Positions 18,228-26,124 of a stretch of 64,000 nucleotides of DNA are shown piece after piece. The position numbers and the translations under genes are program-made. The notes beneath the pieces are model-generated. The model worked only from the letters and a program-made list of their open reading frames with translations. It was not told where the DNA came from and made no database searches. Each line of letters begins with the position of its first letter. Position 1 is the first letter of the stretch. Origin of the DNA: UBA3537 sp965658025 (GTDB taxonomy: Bacteria > Bacteroidota > Bacteroidia > Flavobacteriales > Flavobacteriaceae); contig CBFHQL010000001.1 in assembly GCA_965658025.1 (NCBI GenBank), positions 142,204 to 206,203 on the forward strand, written 5' to 3'.

Positions 18228-19574
18228 ATGACCAAACCAATAGTTTCAGATTTTGGAACAGAACCCATAGGTAAATTACTTGTACGCCAAGCGGTTCCAG
18301 CGTCTATCGGGATCTTAGTCATGTCGCTTAATATTCTTATTGACACTATTTTTGTGGGGCATTGGATTGGCGCTCAAGCTATTGCTGCGATTAATGTCGT
18401 TTTGCCTGTTTCTTTTTTCATTGCCGCATTAGGAATGTCTATTGGGATCGGGGGCTCCTCAATTATATCGCGAGCATTAGGCGCAAAATCAAAGCCGAAA
18501 GCGTTGACAACTTTTGGAAATCAAATTGCACTTACGCTCATTCTTACGCTTACTCTAATTGCCTTTGGGCTGTATTTTATTGACGACATTATTCCCACAT
18601 TTGGAGGGAAAGGGACCATTTTCGCCCCGGCTAAAATCTACTACAGAATAGTACTTTATGGAGTACCATTGTTGGCGCTTTCCATGATGGGCAACACGGT
18701 GATTCGTGCAGAGGGGAAGCCAAAATTTGCCATGTATGCCATGATGATTCCATCGGTAACAAATTTGGTGCTCGATGTTGTTTTTATAAAATTTTTGGAT
18801 TTAGGGATGATGGGTGCTGCTTGGGCGACCACAGGGTCCTATGCTTTTTGCTTTTTGTTTATTCTTTGGTTTTTCTTTTCAAAAAATTCTGAAATGAAAA
18901 TTGGATGGACTCATTTTAGACTCCAAAAAGTAATCGTTTCTGAAATCAGCAGTTTAGGATTAGTGACCTTATCGCGTCAAGCTGTAGTGAGTGTGACTTA
19001 CCTATTGATGAATAATATTCTCTTTGATTTTGGTGGGGAAACTTCAGTTACAGCTTATGCTATTGTATCAAGAATGCTCATGTTTGCATTGTTCCCCATA
19101 TTTGGGATTACACAAGGATTTATTCCCATAGCAGGGTATAATTATGGGGCTAAAAATTATGAACGTGTTCGGCAAACCATCAATATTGCTATTCGTTATT
19201 CTATGATTTTGGCAACTTTAGTTTTTTTGGCTTTGATTGGATTTCCTGAGCTTATCACAAAGATGTTTACAACAGATAGTTTAGTCTTACAAAAAACACC
19301 AAGTGTCATGCGTTGGGTATTTGCAGCAACGCCAATTATTGCCATTCAGCTTATAGGTGCGGCTTACTTTCAAGCGGTTGGGAAAGCCACCCCAGCGTTA
19401 TTGCTCACGCTTTCACGTCAAGCGTTTTTCTTTATACCTTTAATTTTTATATTACCTTTATGGTATGGAGAACTAGGTGTATGGATGGCATTTCCCGTGT
19501 CCGATGTATTATCGACGCTCATGACAGCTTATTTTTTAAGGAATGAAATCAAACAAAATTTAAAATCATCCTAA
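18228..19574 (+). CDS. MATE family efflux transporter
   Basis: A 448-residue, multi-helix membrane protein with two MatE repeats. Typical segments are VPASIGILVMSLNILIDTIF at the N-terminus and SRMLMFALFPIFGITQGFIP at the start of the second half. It exports drugs or metabolites using a Na+ or H+ gradient. Its place between hemH and hemJ, with zero spacing before and a TAATG overlap after, shows co-transcription with heme genes. Export of a porphyrin or heme is a possibility only; the family is broad. Confidence 0.9.
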   Translation: MTKPIVSDFGTEPIGKLLVRQAVPASIGILVMSLNILIDTIFVGHWIGAQAIAAINVVLPVSFFIAALGMSIGIGGSSIISRALGAKSKPKALTTFGNQIALTLILTLTLIAFGLYFIDDIIPTFGGKGTIFAPAKIYYRIVLYGVPLLALSMMGNTVIRAEGKPKFAMYAMMIPSVTNLVLDVVFIKFLDLGMMGAAWATTGSYAFCFLFILWFFFSKNSEMKIGWTHFRLQKVIVSEISSLGLVTLSRQAVVSVTYLLMNNILFDFGGETSVTAYAIVSRMLMFALFPIFGITQGFIPIAGYNYGAKNYERVRQTINIAIRYSMILATLVFLALIGFPELITKMFTTDSLVLQKTPSVMRWVFAATPIIAIQLIGAAYFQAVGKATPALLLTLSRQAFFFIPLIFILPLWYGELGVWMAFPVSDVLSTLMTAYFLRNEIKQNLKSS

Positions 19575-20110
19575 TGGAATATTACAACTATATTAAAGCA
19601 CTGCATTTGATTTTTGTAATCACTTGGTTTGCAGGGTTATTTTACATTCCACGTCTGTTTATTTATCATATAGAAGCGACTCAAAAAACGGCTTCAGAAC
19701 AAAAAATTCTATCTGAACAGTTGAAACTTATGGCCAAAAGGTTATGGTATATTATCACTTGGCCATCGGCGATTTTGGCAACTTTTTTTGCACTTTGGCT
19801 TTTGCATTTGGCACCCTATTGGATAGAACAACCATGGATGCATGCCAAACTTGCTTTTGTAGTATTACTTATTGTATATCACCTCAAAACCCACATGATC
19901 TTTAAAGCATTTCAACGCGATGAAATTAAGTATTCTTCAAATTTTATGCGCATATGGAACGAAGGCGCAACATTGCTTTTATTTGCCATCGTTTTTTTAG
20001 TTATTTTAAAAAACACGCTAGATATGGTTTATGGTTTGTTGGGGCTAATTGGTCTTGCCGTGGTTTTGATGTTAGGGATTCGTCTTTATAAAAGGACGCG
20101 TGCTAAGTAG
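19574..20110 (+). CDS. hemJ: protoporphyrinogen IX oxidase HemJ
   Basis: A 178-residue protein with about four membrane helices. The N-terminal block YIKALHLIFVITWFAGLFYI with His 11, followed by PRLFIYHIEA, is the HemJ (UPF0093, CopD-related) signature. HemJ oxidises protoporphyrinogen IX to protoporphyrin IX in the inner membrane, the step between hemF and hemH, and the neighbouring genes support this. The start overlaps the MATE stop by one base (TAATG). Confidence 0.9.
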   Translation: MEYYNYIKALHLIFVITWFAGLFYIPRLFIYHIEATQKTASEQKILSEQLKLMAKRLWYIITWPSAILATFFALWLLHLAPYWIEQPWMHAKLAFVVLLIVYHLKTHMIFKAFQRDEIKYSSNFMRIWNEGATLLLFAIVFLVILKNTLDMVYGLLGLIGLAVVLMLGIRLYKRTRAK

Positions 20111-20159
20111 CCCTAGGAATCCTTCATTTTTCATATATTTATAAAAAAAGTTATTTCGC

Positions 20160-21614
20160 ATGGCAAAACGTAGTCTGTCATTAAGCTCAAGAATTTTCTT
20201 CTACATGATCCTTTTGGTGGTCTTGGCTTCGATTTTGATTGCTGCTGTAACCGTATATCAATACAATGAGCAATCTCAGGATTATCACCGCAAGCGATTG
20301 GAACGAAAAGAGGCACAACTCATTTCGAGTATAGACTATGTTTTAAAAGAATCTAGTTGGGAGATCAAAACCGAAAATTTGCAACTCATCTTCAAAGATA
20401 AAATATATGAAATTGCTAATATCCACAATGTCGCATTCAATCTATATGATTTAAAGGGGCAGTTGATAAAATCGTCTAAACCAAGTTTAGAAAATGATCC
20501 TGTTCCGGAAAAACTTCCAGTGTACATCCTAGATACACTGAATCAAATGTCTTCAAAACGGTTTGTGGAGAGAAACAAACTTTTAGACGGTAACTATAGA
20601 TCTTCATATTTGATTTTAAATGACTCATTTTCAAAACCATTAGGGATCTTAAATGTACCTTATTTTGATGATGATTCATTGAATTCAGGAGAGTTAAAAG
20701 AATTTCTAATTCGCCTTGGTTATGCGTACATCATCATGATGTTAGTCGCTATTGCTTTTGCGTATTTTATGTCTAAACTCATTACTAAATCGTTAAAAGC
20801 AATTAGTGATAAGATGTATCAAACTCGTTTTGAAAAGCGAAACAAAAAAATTGCTTTAGAAGGTGCTACAACAGAAATAAAATCACTTGTAGAGTCTTAC
20901 AACAACATGATTGATGCTTTGGAAGAAAGTGCTCAAAAATTAGCATCAACCGAACGTGAACAAGCGTGGAGAGAAATGGCAAAACAGGTTGCTCATGAAG
21001 TGAAAAACCCTTTGACGCCTATGCGGCTGAGCGTACAAAGTTTTCAGCGTAAATTCGACCCAAATGACAAAGATATTCTCAAAAAAGTTGATGAATACAG
21101 TAAAACGTTGATACAACAAATAGATACCATGAGCAAAATTGCAGAGGCCTTTTCGAGTTTTGCAAAAATGCCTACTCAACATATAGAACGTTTAAACATT
21201 GTTGAGGTTGTCGAACATGCTCTTGATATATTCCCTGATTCGGCTATAAAATTTTCGAGCAATGCAACACACATAGAGGCAGACTTTGATAGAGATCAGC
21301 TGAACCGTATCGTGACCAATTTGGTCAAAAATGCCATTCAAGCTATACCAGAGGATAGAACCCCTAATATTGAGGTCGAATTATCAGAGCAAGCGCAACA
21401 TATTTATATTAATGTCAAAGACAATGGGAGTGGGATAGAGGACGCCATTGGAGAAAAAATCTTTGAGCCAAAATTTACAACCAAATCCAGTGGAATGGGG
21501 CTTGGATTACCAATGATAAAAAACATCATTGAAGCTTACAAAGGAGAAATTACCTATAAAACTACTTTGGGCAAAGGAACTATTTTTAGTGTTTCTTTTC
21601 CAAAAAAACAATAA
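20160..21614 (+). CDS. NtrY-like sensor histidine kinase
   Basis: A 484-residue membrane kinase. There is one helix at about 12-32, a periplasmic domain of ~150 residues, a second helix near 180-200 and a HAMP-like linker. The H-box is VAHEVKNPLTPMRLSVQ (His 279), followed by the N-box NLVKNAIQAIPED and the glycine boxes DNGSGI and GMGLGLPM. The H-box wording with NPLTPM is typical of NtrY-type kinases. No response regulator gene is adjacent, so the partner is unknown. It follows hemJ after 49 bp and precedes the enoyl-CoA hydratase gene by 4 bp. Confidence 0.9.
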   Translation: MAKRSLSLSSRIFFYMILLVVLASILIAAVTVYQYNEQSQDYHRKRLERKEAQLISSIDYVLKESSWEIKTENLQLIFKDKIYEIANIHNVAFNLYDLKGQLIKSSKPSLENDPVPEKLPVYILDTLNQMSSKRFVERNKLLDGNYRSSYLILNDSFSKPLGILNVPYFDDDSLNSGELKEFLIRLGYAYIIMMLVAIAFAYFMSKLITKSLKAISDKMYQTRFEKRNKKIALEGATTEIKSLVESYNNMIDALEESAQKLASTEREQAWREMAKQVAHEVKNPLTPMRLSVQSFQRKFDPNDKDILKKVDEYSKTLIQQIDTMSKIAEAFSSFAKMPTQHIERLNIVEVVEHALDIFPDSAIKFSSNATHIEADFDRDQLNRIVTNLVKNAIQAIPEDRTPNIEVELSEQAQHIYINVKDNGSGIEDAIGEKIFEPKFTTKSSGMGLGLPMIKNIIEAYKGEITYKTTLGKGTIFSVSFPKKQ

Positions 21615-21618
21615 ACAT

Positions 21619-22401
21619 ATGCAGTTCAACAACCTTATTGTACAGATTGAAAATGGAATAGGGGTCATCACCATCAATCGCCCTAAAAAACTAAATGCCT
21701 TAAATAAAGACACCATATTGGAACTCCACCATTCCATAAAAAACTTAGATGCAGACAATGACATAAGAGTCGTCATCATTACGGGGAGTGGAGACAAAGC
21801 TTTTGTTGCGGGTGCAGACATTAGTGAGTTTTCTGATTTTGATGTGCAACAAGCGGCCCAATTATCTCGCGAAGGCCAGGAGATGCTATTTGATTTTATT
21901 GAACATTTGTCAACTCCAGTCATTGCAGCAATCAACGGTTTTGCTCTTGGTGGCGGATTGGAATTGGCTATGGCCACACATTTTAGAGTTGCTAGCGACA
22001 ATGCACGTATGGGTTTACCCGAAGTGAGTTTGGGTGTCATTCCAGGATATGGTGGAACTCAGCGTTTGGCACAACTGACAGGTAAGGGGCGTGCATTAGA
22101 AATGATTATGACGGCTCAAATGATTGATGCATCCAAAGCAGAACAATGGGGGCTCGTTAATGCTGTAAAAACTCAAGAAGAGTTATTGCCGTATTGTTTT
22201 TCATTGGCTGAAAAAATAAAACATAATGGCCCGCTTGCTATCTCGGCGGCCATAAAAGCTGTTAATGCTAATTTTGAAAAAGGCATTTGTGGATATGATG
22301 TAGAAATTTCAGAGTTTGCAAAGTGTTTTGGCACTGAGGATTTCAAAGAGGGGACATCTGCATTTTTAGAGAAGCGGAAAGCAAAATTTACAGGGCAGTA
22401 A
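21619..22401 (+). CDS. enoyl-CoA hydratase/isomerase family protein
   Basis: A 260-residue crotonase-fold enzyme. Motifs: FVAGADISEF, the oxyanion-hole segment NGFALGGGLELAMATHFRVA, and GLPEVSLGVIPGYGGTQRL, with both catalytic Glu positions present. The most likely activity is hydration of trans-2-enoyl-CoA in fatty-acid or butanoate metabolism. The start ATG 21619 is chosen over an upstream in-frame ATG at 21529 that would overlap the kinase by 86 bp. Confidence 0.92.
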   Translation: MQFNNLIVQIENGIGVITINRPKKLNALNKDTILELHHSIKNLDADNDIRVVIITGSGDKAFVAGADISEFSDFDVQQAAQLSREGQEMLFDFIEHLSTPVIAAINGFALGGGLELAMATHFRVASDNARMGLPEVSLGVIPGYGGTQRLAQLTGKGRALEMIMTAQMIDASKAEQWGLVNAVKTQEELLPYCFSLAEKIKHNGPLAISAAIKAVNANFEKGICGYDVEISEFAKCFGTEDFKEGTSAFLEKRKAKFTGQ

Positions 22402-22419
22402 TTTTTCGGTATAAAAAAA

Positions 22420-22441
22420 CCCTAAAACAAATGCTTTAGGG
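22420..22441. terminator. bidirectional intrinsic terminator
   Basis: CCCTAAA and TTTAGGG arms (7 bp, 8-base loop), with an A-run before and a T-run after, between the convergent hydratase and atpC genes. Confidence 0.85.
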
Positions 22442-22463
22442 TTGTGTTTTTTTTGGATTTTTA

Positions 22464-22739
22464 TTAATCTGCTAAGACAATAATTTTATTGGCATTCATT
22501 TCAATCGTTCCTGAGTTGATGGCGAGCCAAAATCCTTTATCTTTTTGCTCAAATTTAGAAGCATTTTCTTCATCAATACTAATGTTGCCCCTTATTTTTA
22601 CAAACCCCTCTTTCAGTATAGAAACAATTGGGGCGTGATTATTCAGCATTTCAAAATCCCCATTAACTCCTGGGACAGATACGCTATCGACCTCACCTTT
22701 AAAAAGGGTTGTTTCTGGAGATACAATTTCTAAATACAT
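22464..22739 (-). CDS. atpC: F1Fo ATP synthase epsilon subunit
   Basis: A 91-residue subunit opening MYLEIVSPETTLFKGEVDSV. It corresponds to the beta-sandwich domain only; the C-terminal helical hairpin found in longer epsilon subunits is missing, as is usual in Bacteroidota. It lies 77 bp after atpD. The rest of the ATP synthase operon is not in the window, also usual for the phylum. Confidence 0.93.
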   Translation of the reverse strand: MYLEIVSPETTLFKGEVDSVSVPGVNGDFEMLNNHAPIVSILKEGFVKIRGNISIDEENASKFEQKDKGFWLAINSGTIEMNANKIIVLAD

Positions 22740-22816
22740 ATTTAATTAGTAATGAGTAGTGAGTATTGAGCTTTTCAAAGTTTTAACCTTGAGGTCGTCA
22801 TAACCCTCCACTAGTT

Positions 22817-24325
22817 TTACGCTTCAGCCAACATTTTTTCACCTGATTCAATTGCTTCTTCAATCGTTCCTTTAAGGTTGAACGCTGCTTCTGGTAAGTG
22901 ATCCAATTCACCATCCATAATCATGTTGAACCCTTTGATGGTTTCTTTGATGTCTACCAAAACCCCTGGAATTCCTGTAAACTGCTCTGCAACATGGAAG
23001 GGTTGAGACAAGAAACGTTGTACACGACGTGCACGTCCTACAGCAAGTTTATCTTCTTCAGAAAGCTCTTCCATTCCAAGAATGGCAATAATATCTTGTA
23101 GTTCTTTGTAGCGTTGTAACAGCTCTTTTACGCGTTGTGCACAATCGTAGTGTTCATCGCCTAGGATGTCTGCAGTCAAAATTCTTGATGTTGAATCTAG
23201 AGGATCCACGGCTGGATAGATACCAAGCTCTGCAATTTTACGCGATAGTACTGTTGTAGCGTCCAAGTGGGCAAATGTTGTTGCTGGCGCTGGATCTGTA
23301 AGGTCATCCGCAGGTACATAAACCGCTTGAACCGAAGTAATAGATCCTTTCTTTGTTGAGGTAATACGTTCTTGCATCGCCCCCATTTCTGTGGCAAGTG
23401 TTGGTTGATATCCCACCGCAGAAGGCATACGTCCAAGAAGTGCTGATACCTCAGAACCTGCTTGTGTAAATCGGAAAATGTTATCAACGAAAAATAATAC
23501 ATCTTTTCCTTGTCCATCGCCTGCGCCATCACGGAAATATTCTGCAATAGTAAGTCCAGAAAGTGCAACACGTGCACGAGCTCCTGGTGGCTCATTCATT
23601 TGACCAAATACAAAAGTTGCTTTGGATTCTTTCATGGCGGCTTTGTCGACTTTTTTCAAATCCCATCCACCGTCTTCCATAGAGTGCATAAAGTCATCGC
23701 CGTATTTAATAATGCCTGATTCCAACATTTCACGAAGCAAATCGTTTCCTTCACGCGTACGTTCTCCAACACCAGCAAATACTGATAGTCCACCGTGTCC
23801 TTTGGCAATATTGTTTATCAGTTCTTGAATCAAAACGGTTTTACCTACACCTGCACCTCCAAAGAGTCCAATTTTTCCTCCTTTAGCATAAGGTTCAATA
23901 AGATCAATAACTTTTATTCCTGTAAAAAGAACTTCAGTAGACGTTGAAAGGTCTTCAAATTTTGGCGCTTCTCTGTGGATTGGTAATCCGTCTTTTCCAG
24001 CTTTTGGTAAGTTTCCTAGACCATCGATAGCATCTCCAATCACATTAAACAATCTACCATATACGTCATCTCCAATCGGCACTTGAATCGGTGCTCCAGT
24101 AGCATTGACTTCAGTACCACGACTTAATCCATCGGATGAGTCCATGGCAATGGTTCGTACAGCGTTTTCACCAATGTGTGATTGCACTTCGAGTACGAGT
24201 GTTGAACCGTCTGGACGACTGATTTCTAAGGAATCATAAATTTTTGGAAGGTCTGCTCCAGAATCAAATTCTACATCGATAACTGGGCCTACAATTTGAG
24301 AAACTTTACCTGTAACTTTTGACAT
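22817..24325 (-). CDS. atpD: F1Fo ATP synthase beta subunit
   Basis: A 502-residue catalytic subunit with Walker A GGAGVGKTVLIQ, the GERTREGNDL motif, and the family segment PALLGRMPSAVGYQPTLATE in near-identical form. It catalyses ATP synthesis/hydrolysis in the F1 head at the inner membrane. Transcribed with atpC as a two-gene unit. Confidence 0.98.
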   Translation of the reverse strand: MSKVTGKVSQIVGPVIDVEFDSGADLPKIYDSLEISRPDGSTLVLEVQSHIGENAVRTIAMDSSDGLSRGTEVNATGAPIQVPIGDDVYGRLFNVIGDAIDGLGNLPKAGKDGLPIHREAPKFEDLSTSTEVLFTGIKVIDLIEPYAKGGKIGLFGGAGVGKTVLIQELINNIAKGHGGLSVFAGVGERTREGNDLLREMLESGIIKYGDDFMHSMEDGGWDLKKVDKAAMKESKATFVFGQMNEPPGARARVALSGLTIAEYFRDGAGDGQGKDVLFFVDNIFRFTQAGSEVSALLGRMPSAVGYQPTLATEMGAMQERITSTKKGSITSVQAVYVPADDLTDPAPATTFAHLDATTVLSRKIAELGIYPAVDPLDSTSRILTADILGDEHYDCAQRVKELLQRYKELQDIIAILGMEELSEEDKLAVGRARRVQRFLSQPFHVAEQFTGIPGVLVDIKETIKGFNMIMDGELDHLPEAAFNLKGTIEEAIESGEKMLAEA

Positions 24326-24447
24326 TACTTCTATGCGTTTTATTTTTAGCTAAAATTATGTTTAAAACCTGTGGTTTTTGCGCTGCAAAGATATATCTTT
24401 TAATTTAAAGTTAAAGCATAAATACAGGCTTTTTTAAGCATAAAAAA

Positions 24448-24480
24448 ACACCTTCATTTAGGAACTTAAAATGAAGGTGT
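24448..24480. terminator. intrinsic terminator after the GDSL-lipoprotein gene
   Basis: A 12-bp perfect stem (ACACCTTCATTT / AAATGAAGGTGT) with a 9-base loop. An A-run on one side reads as a T-tract on the minus strand, 25 bp after the GDSL gene stop. Confidence 0.88.
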
Positions 24481-24504
24481 TTTCAGATATATTTTTCGAC
24501 TCCC

Positions 24505-26112
24505 TTACTCTAAATCAGAAGAGAAATTGGTCGGGAAATCTCCTGCATTAGCAAGGTTGCCAGAAGCTTCAAAGTTTGAGCCATATTTGTTATCAATTGC
24601 TTGTAAAAAGCTATTCGCCATTAAAGCGTATCCTCTGGCGTTTAAATGTACACCATCTAAGCTCACTAGGCCACCAAACACAAGAGATGTATTCAATGTA
24701 TAATCATCAAAGGTAATGCCATCTGTGCTTGACGCTTGCTCCAGAATTGCGTCTAAATCAACAAGCGCAAGATCATTATCGCTTGCTACCTGAGTAATTG
24801 TAGCGTTATAAGAAGATACAGCTTCAGCTAAAAAGCCTAATTCTTCAGAATCTAGAGCATCCTGGTCATCAATTCCACTGACGGCATCAAGGACAAGTTG
24901 TGCTTGCTGTGGCGTTGGAGTACCACCGCCCTGTAAAAGCCCTAACACTTGAAGTACTTCATCGCTAACAACGGCGGAACCATATCCTTGTACTAAGGCA
25001 CTACTATCAATTGTTAATAATAGCAATTCTTCTTCCATCATTTGTCGGAATCCAAGAGGATTTGATGGAGAAGGATCAACATCAATTAAGAATCTATTTG
25101 GGCCCTCATTAAATACGATTGCATATTGTGCGGCTAATGCTAAGGCATCTGCTGTAGGAACGCCTTGCAAGATTAAACCTTGTGCAAAGATTCCTGAAAC
25201 AGCTTGAAAAAACCCAGTTAAATTTGCAGCAGTTGCAGCATCAAGTTCTAAAGCGTTATTAGGGATGGTTGTAAAGAATGATAAATTAGTAATGTTAGGT
25301 ACAGTAGCAATGACACCATCAGCACCATTAGAAGTTAAATCTGATACCATATCATTGAGTGATACTGCAAAAACACCAGGATCGGTAATATCATTACCAG
25401 CATAAGTACTTGGATCTGGATTACCAGCTTGATAAACCCCAGTTCCACCAGATAATGCGTAACCTAACACATCATTTCCACCTACTTCAGATATTGTAAA
25501 GAATGTTGGATTTTGAGCCACTGCATCATCTAATACCGTTGCACTGGGATTAGATGCCATTCTACCAAAATAAGGATTGAAAGCACCATAACCAGGTGTT
25601 ACTAAATGAAAACTTTTTGCTCCAGGGATACCATAATTATTAAATGGGCCGCTCAATGAAACTGTAGGGTTAGTTGTTGGCATTTCAGGGGTAAAATCTA
25701 ATTCATGAGGGACAACACCAAGGGGATATGGTCCTGAGCCATATGCATCATTTGGGTCGACATCATTATAAAAATAAAGACGTGGAGATTGTCCAATAAA
25801 TCCGCCAATATTGTCAGTCATCAATGGTTGTGTAAAGTTTCCACCACCAACTAGTCCAAATTTACTAGCCATAGTATTAGGGAAAGAAGTCTCCTGGGCT
25901 GCAATAAATAATGAATTATCTGTAAAACCTGCAGTAAAAGAAGCCCCTATGGCAACATAATTTGAAAAGTCTAATCCAGTCCCTTCAATAGAAAGCGCTG
26001 GGAGGTCTTCTGGTGTTGATACACCGTTATCCTCTAAAACATCTTCTACCTCATTACAAGACCAAAGCCCTAGAAGTAAAAACGAGAAAAATATATATTT
26101 TAAGTTTTTCAT
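24505..26112 (-). CDS. SGNH/GDSL-hydrolase-like lipoprotein
   Basis: A 535-residue lipoprotein (lipobox LWSC, Cys 19, followed by an acidic NEVEDVLED stretch). The SGNH hydrolase blocks are visible: block I as IGASFTAG with Ala in place of the usual Asp of GDS, block III as VGGNDV, and block V as DGVHLNARGY with the catalytic Asp/His. It is therefore probably an outer-membrane-anchored esterase or lipase, or a non-catalytic relative. The mature part is rich in Ala, Asn, Ser and Thr, with a long insert between blocks III and V. It lies 12 bp after the TonB-receptor gene, implying a matched uptake and processing pair. Confidence 0.82.
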   Translation of the reverse strand: MKNLKYIFFSFLLLGLWSCNEVEDVLEDNGVSTPEDLPALSIEGTGLDFSNYVAIGASFTAGFTDNSLFIAAQETSFPNTMASKFGLVGGGNFTQPLMTDNIGGFIGQSPRLYFYNDVDPNDAYGSGPYPLGVVPHELDFTPEMPTTNPTVSLSGPFNNYGIPGAKSFHLVTPGYGAFNPYFGRMASNPSATVLDDAVAQNPTFFTISEVGGNDVLGYALSGGTGVYQAGNPDPSTYAGNDITDPGVFAVSLNDMVSDLTSNGADGVIATVPNITNLSFFTTIPNNALELDAATAANLTGFFQAVSGIFAQGLILQGVPTADALALAAQYAIVFNEGPNRFLIDVDPSPSNPLGFRQMMEEELLLLTIDSSALVQGYGSAVVSDEVLQVLGLLQGGGTPTPQQAQLVLDAVSGIDDQDALDSEELGFLAEAVSSYNATITQVASDNDLALVDLDAILEQASSTDGITFDDYTLNTSLVFGGLVSLDGVHLNARGYALMANSFLQAIDNKYGSNFEASGNLANAGDFPTNFSSDLE

Positions 26113-26124
26113 TGTGTTAATTTT

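Noticed and set aside
21507..22040. 177-codon frame antisense to the enoyl-CoA hydratase gene
   Set aside because: Shadow of a conserved gene; no motif.
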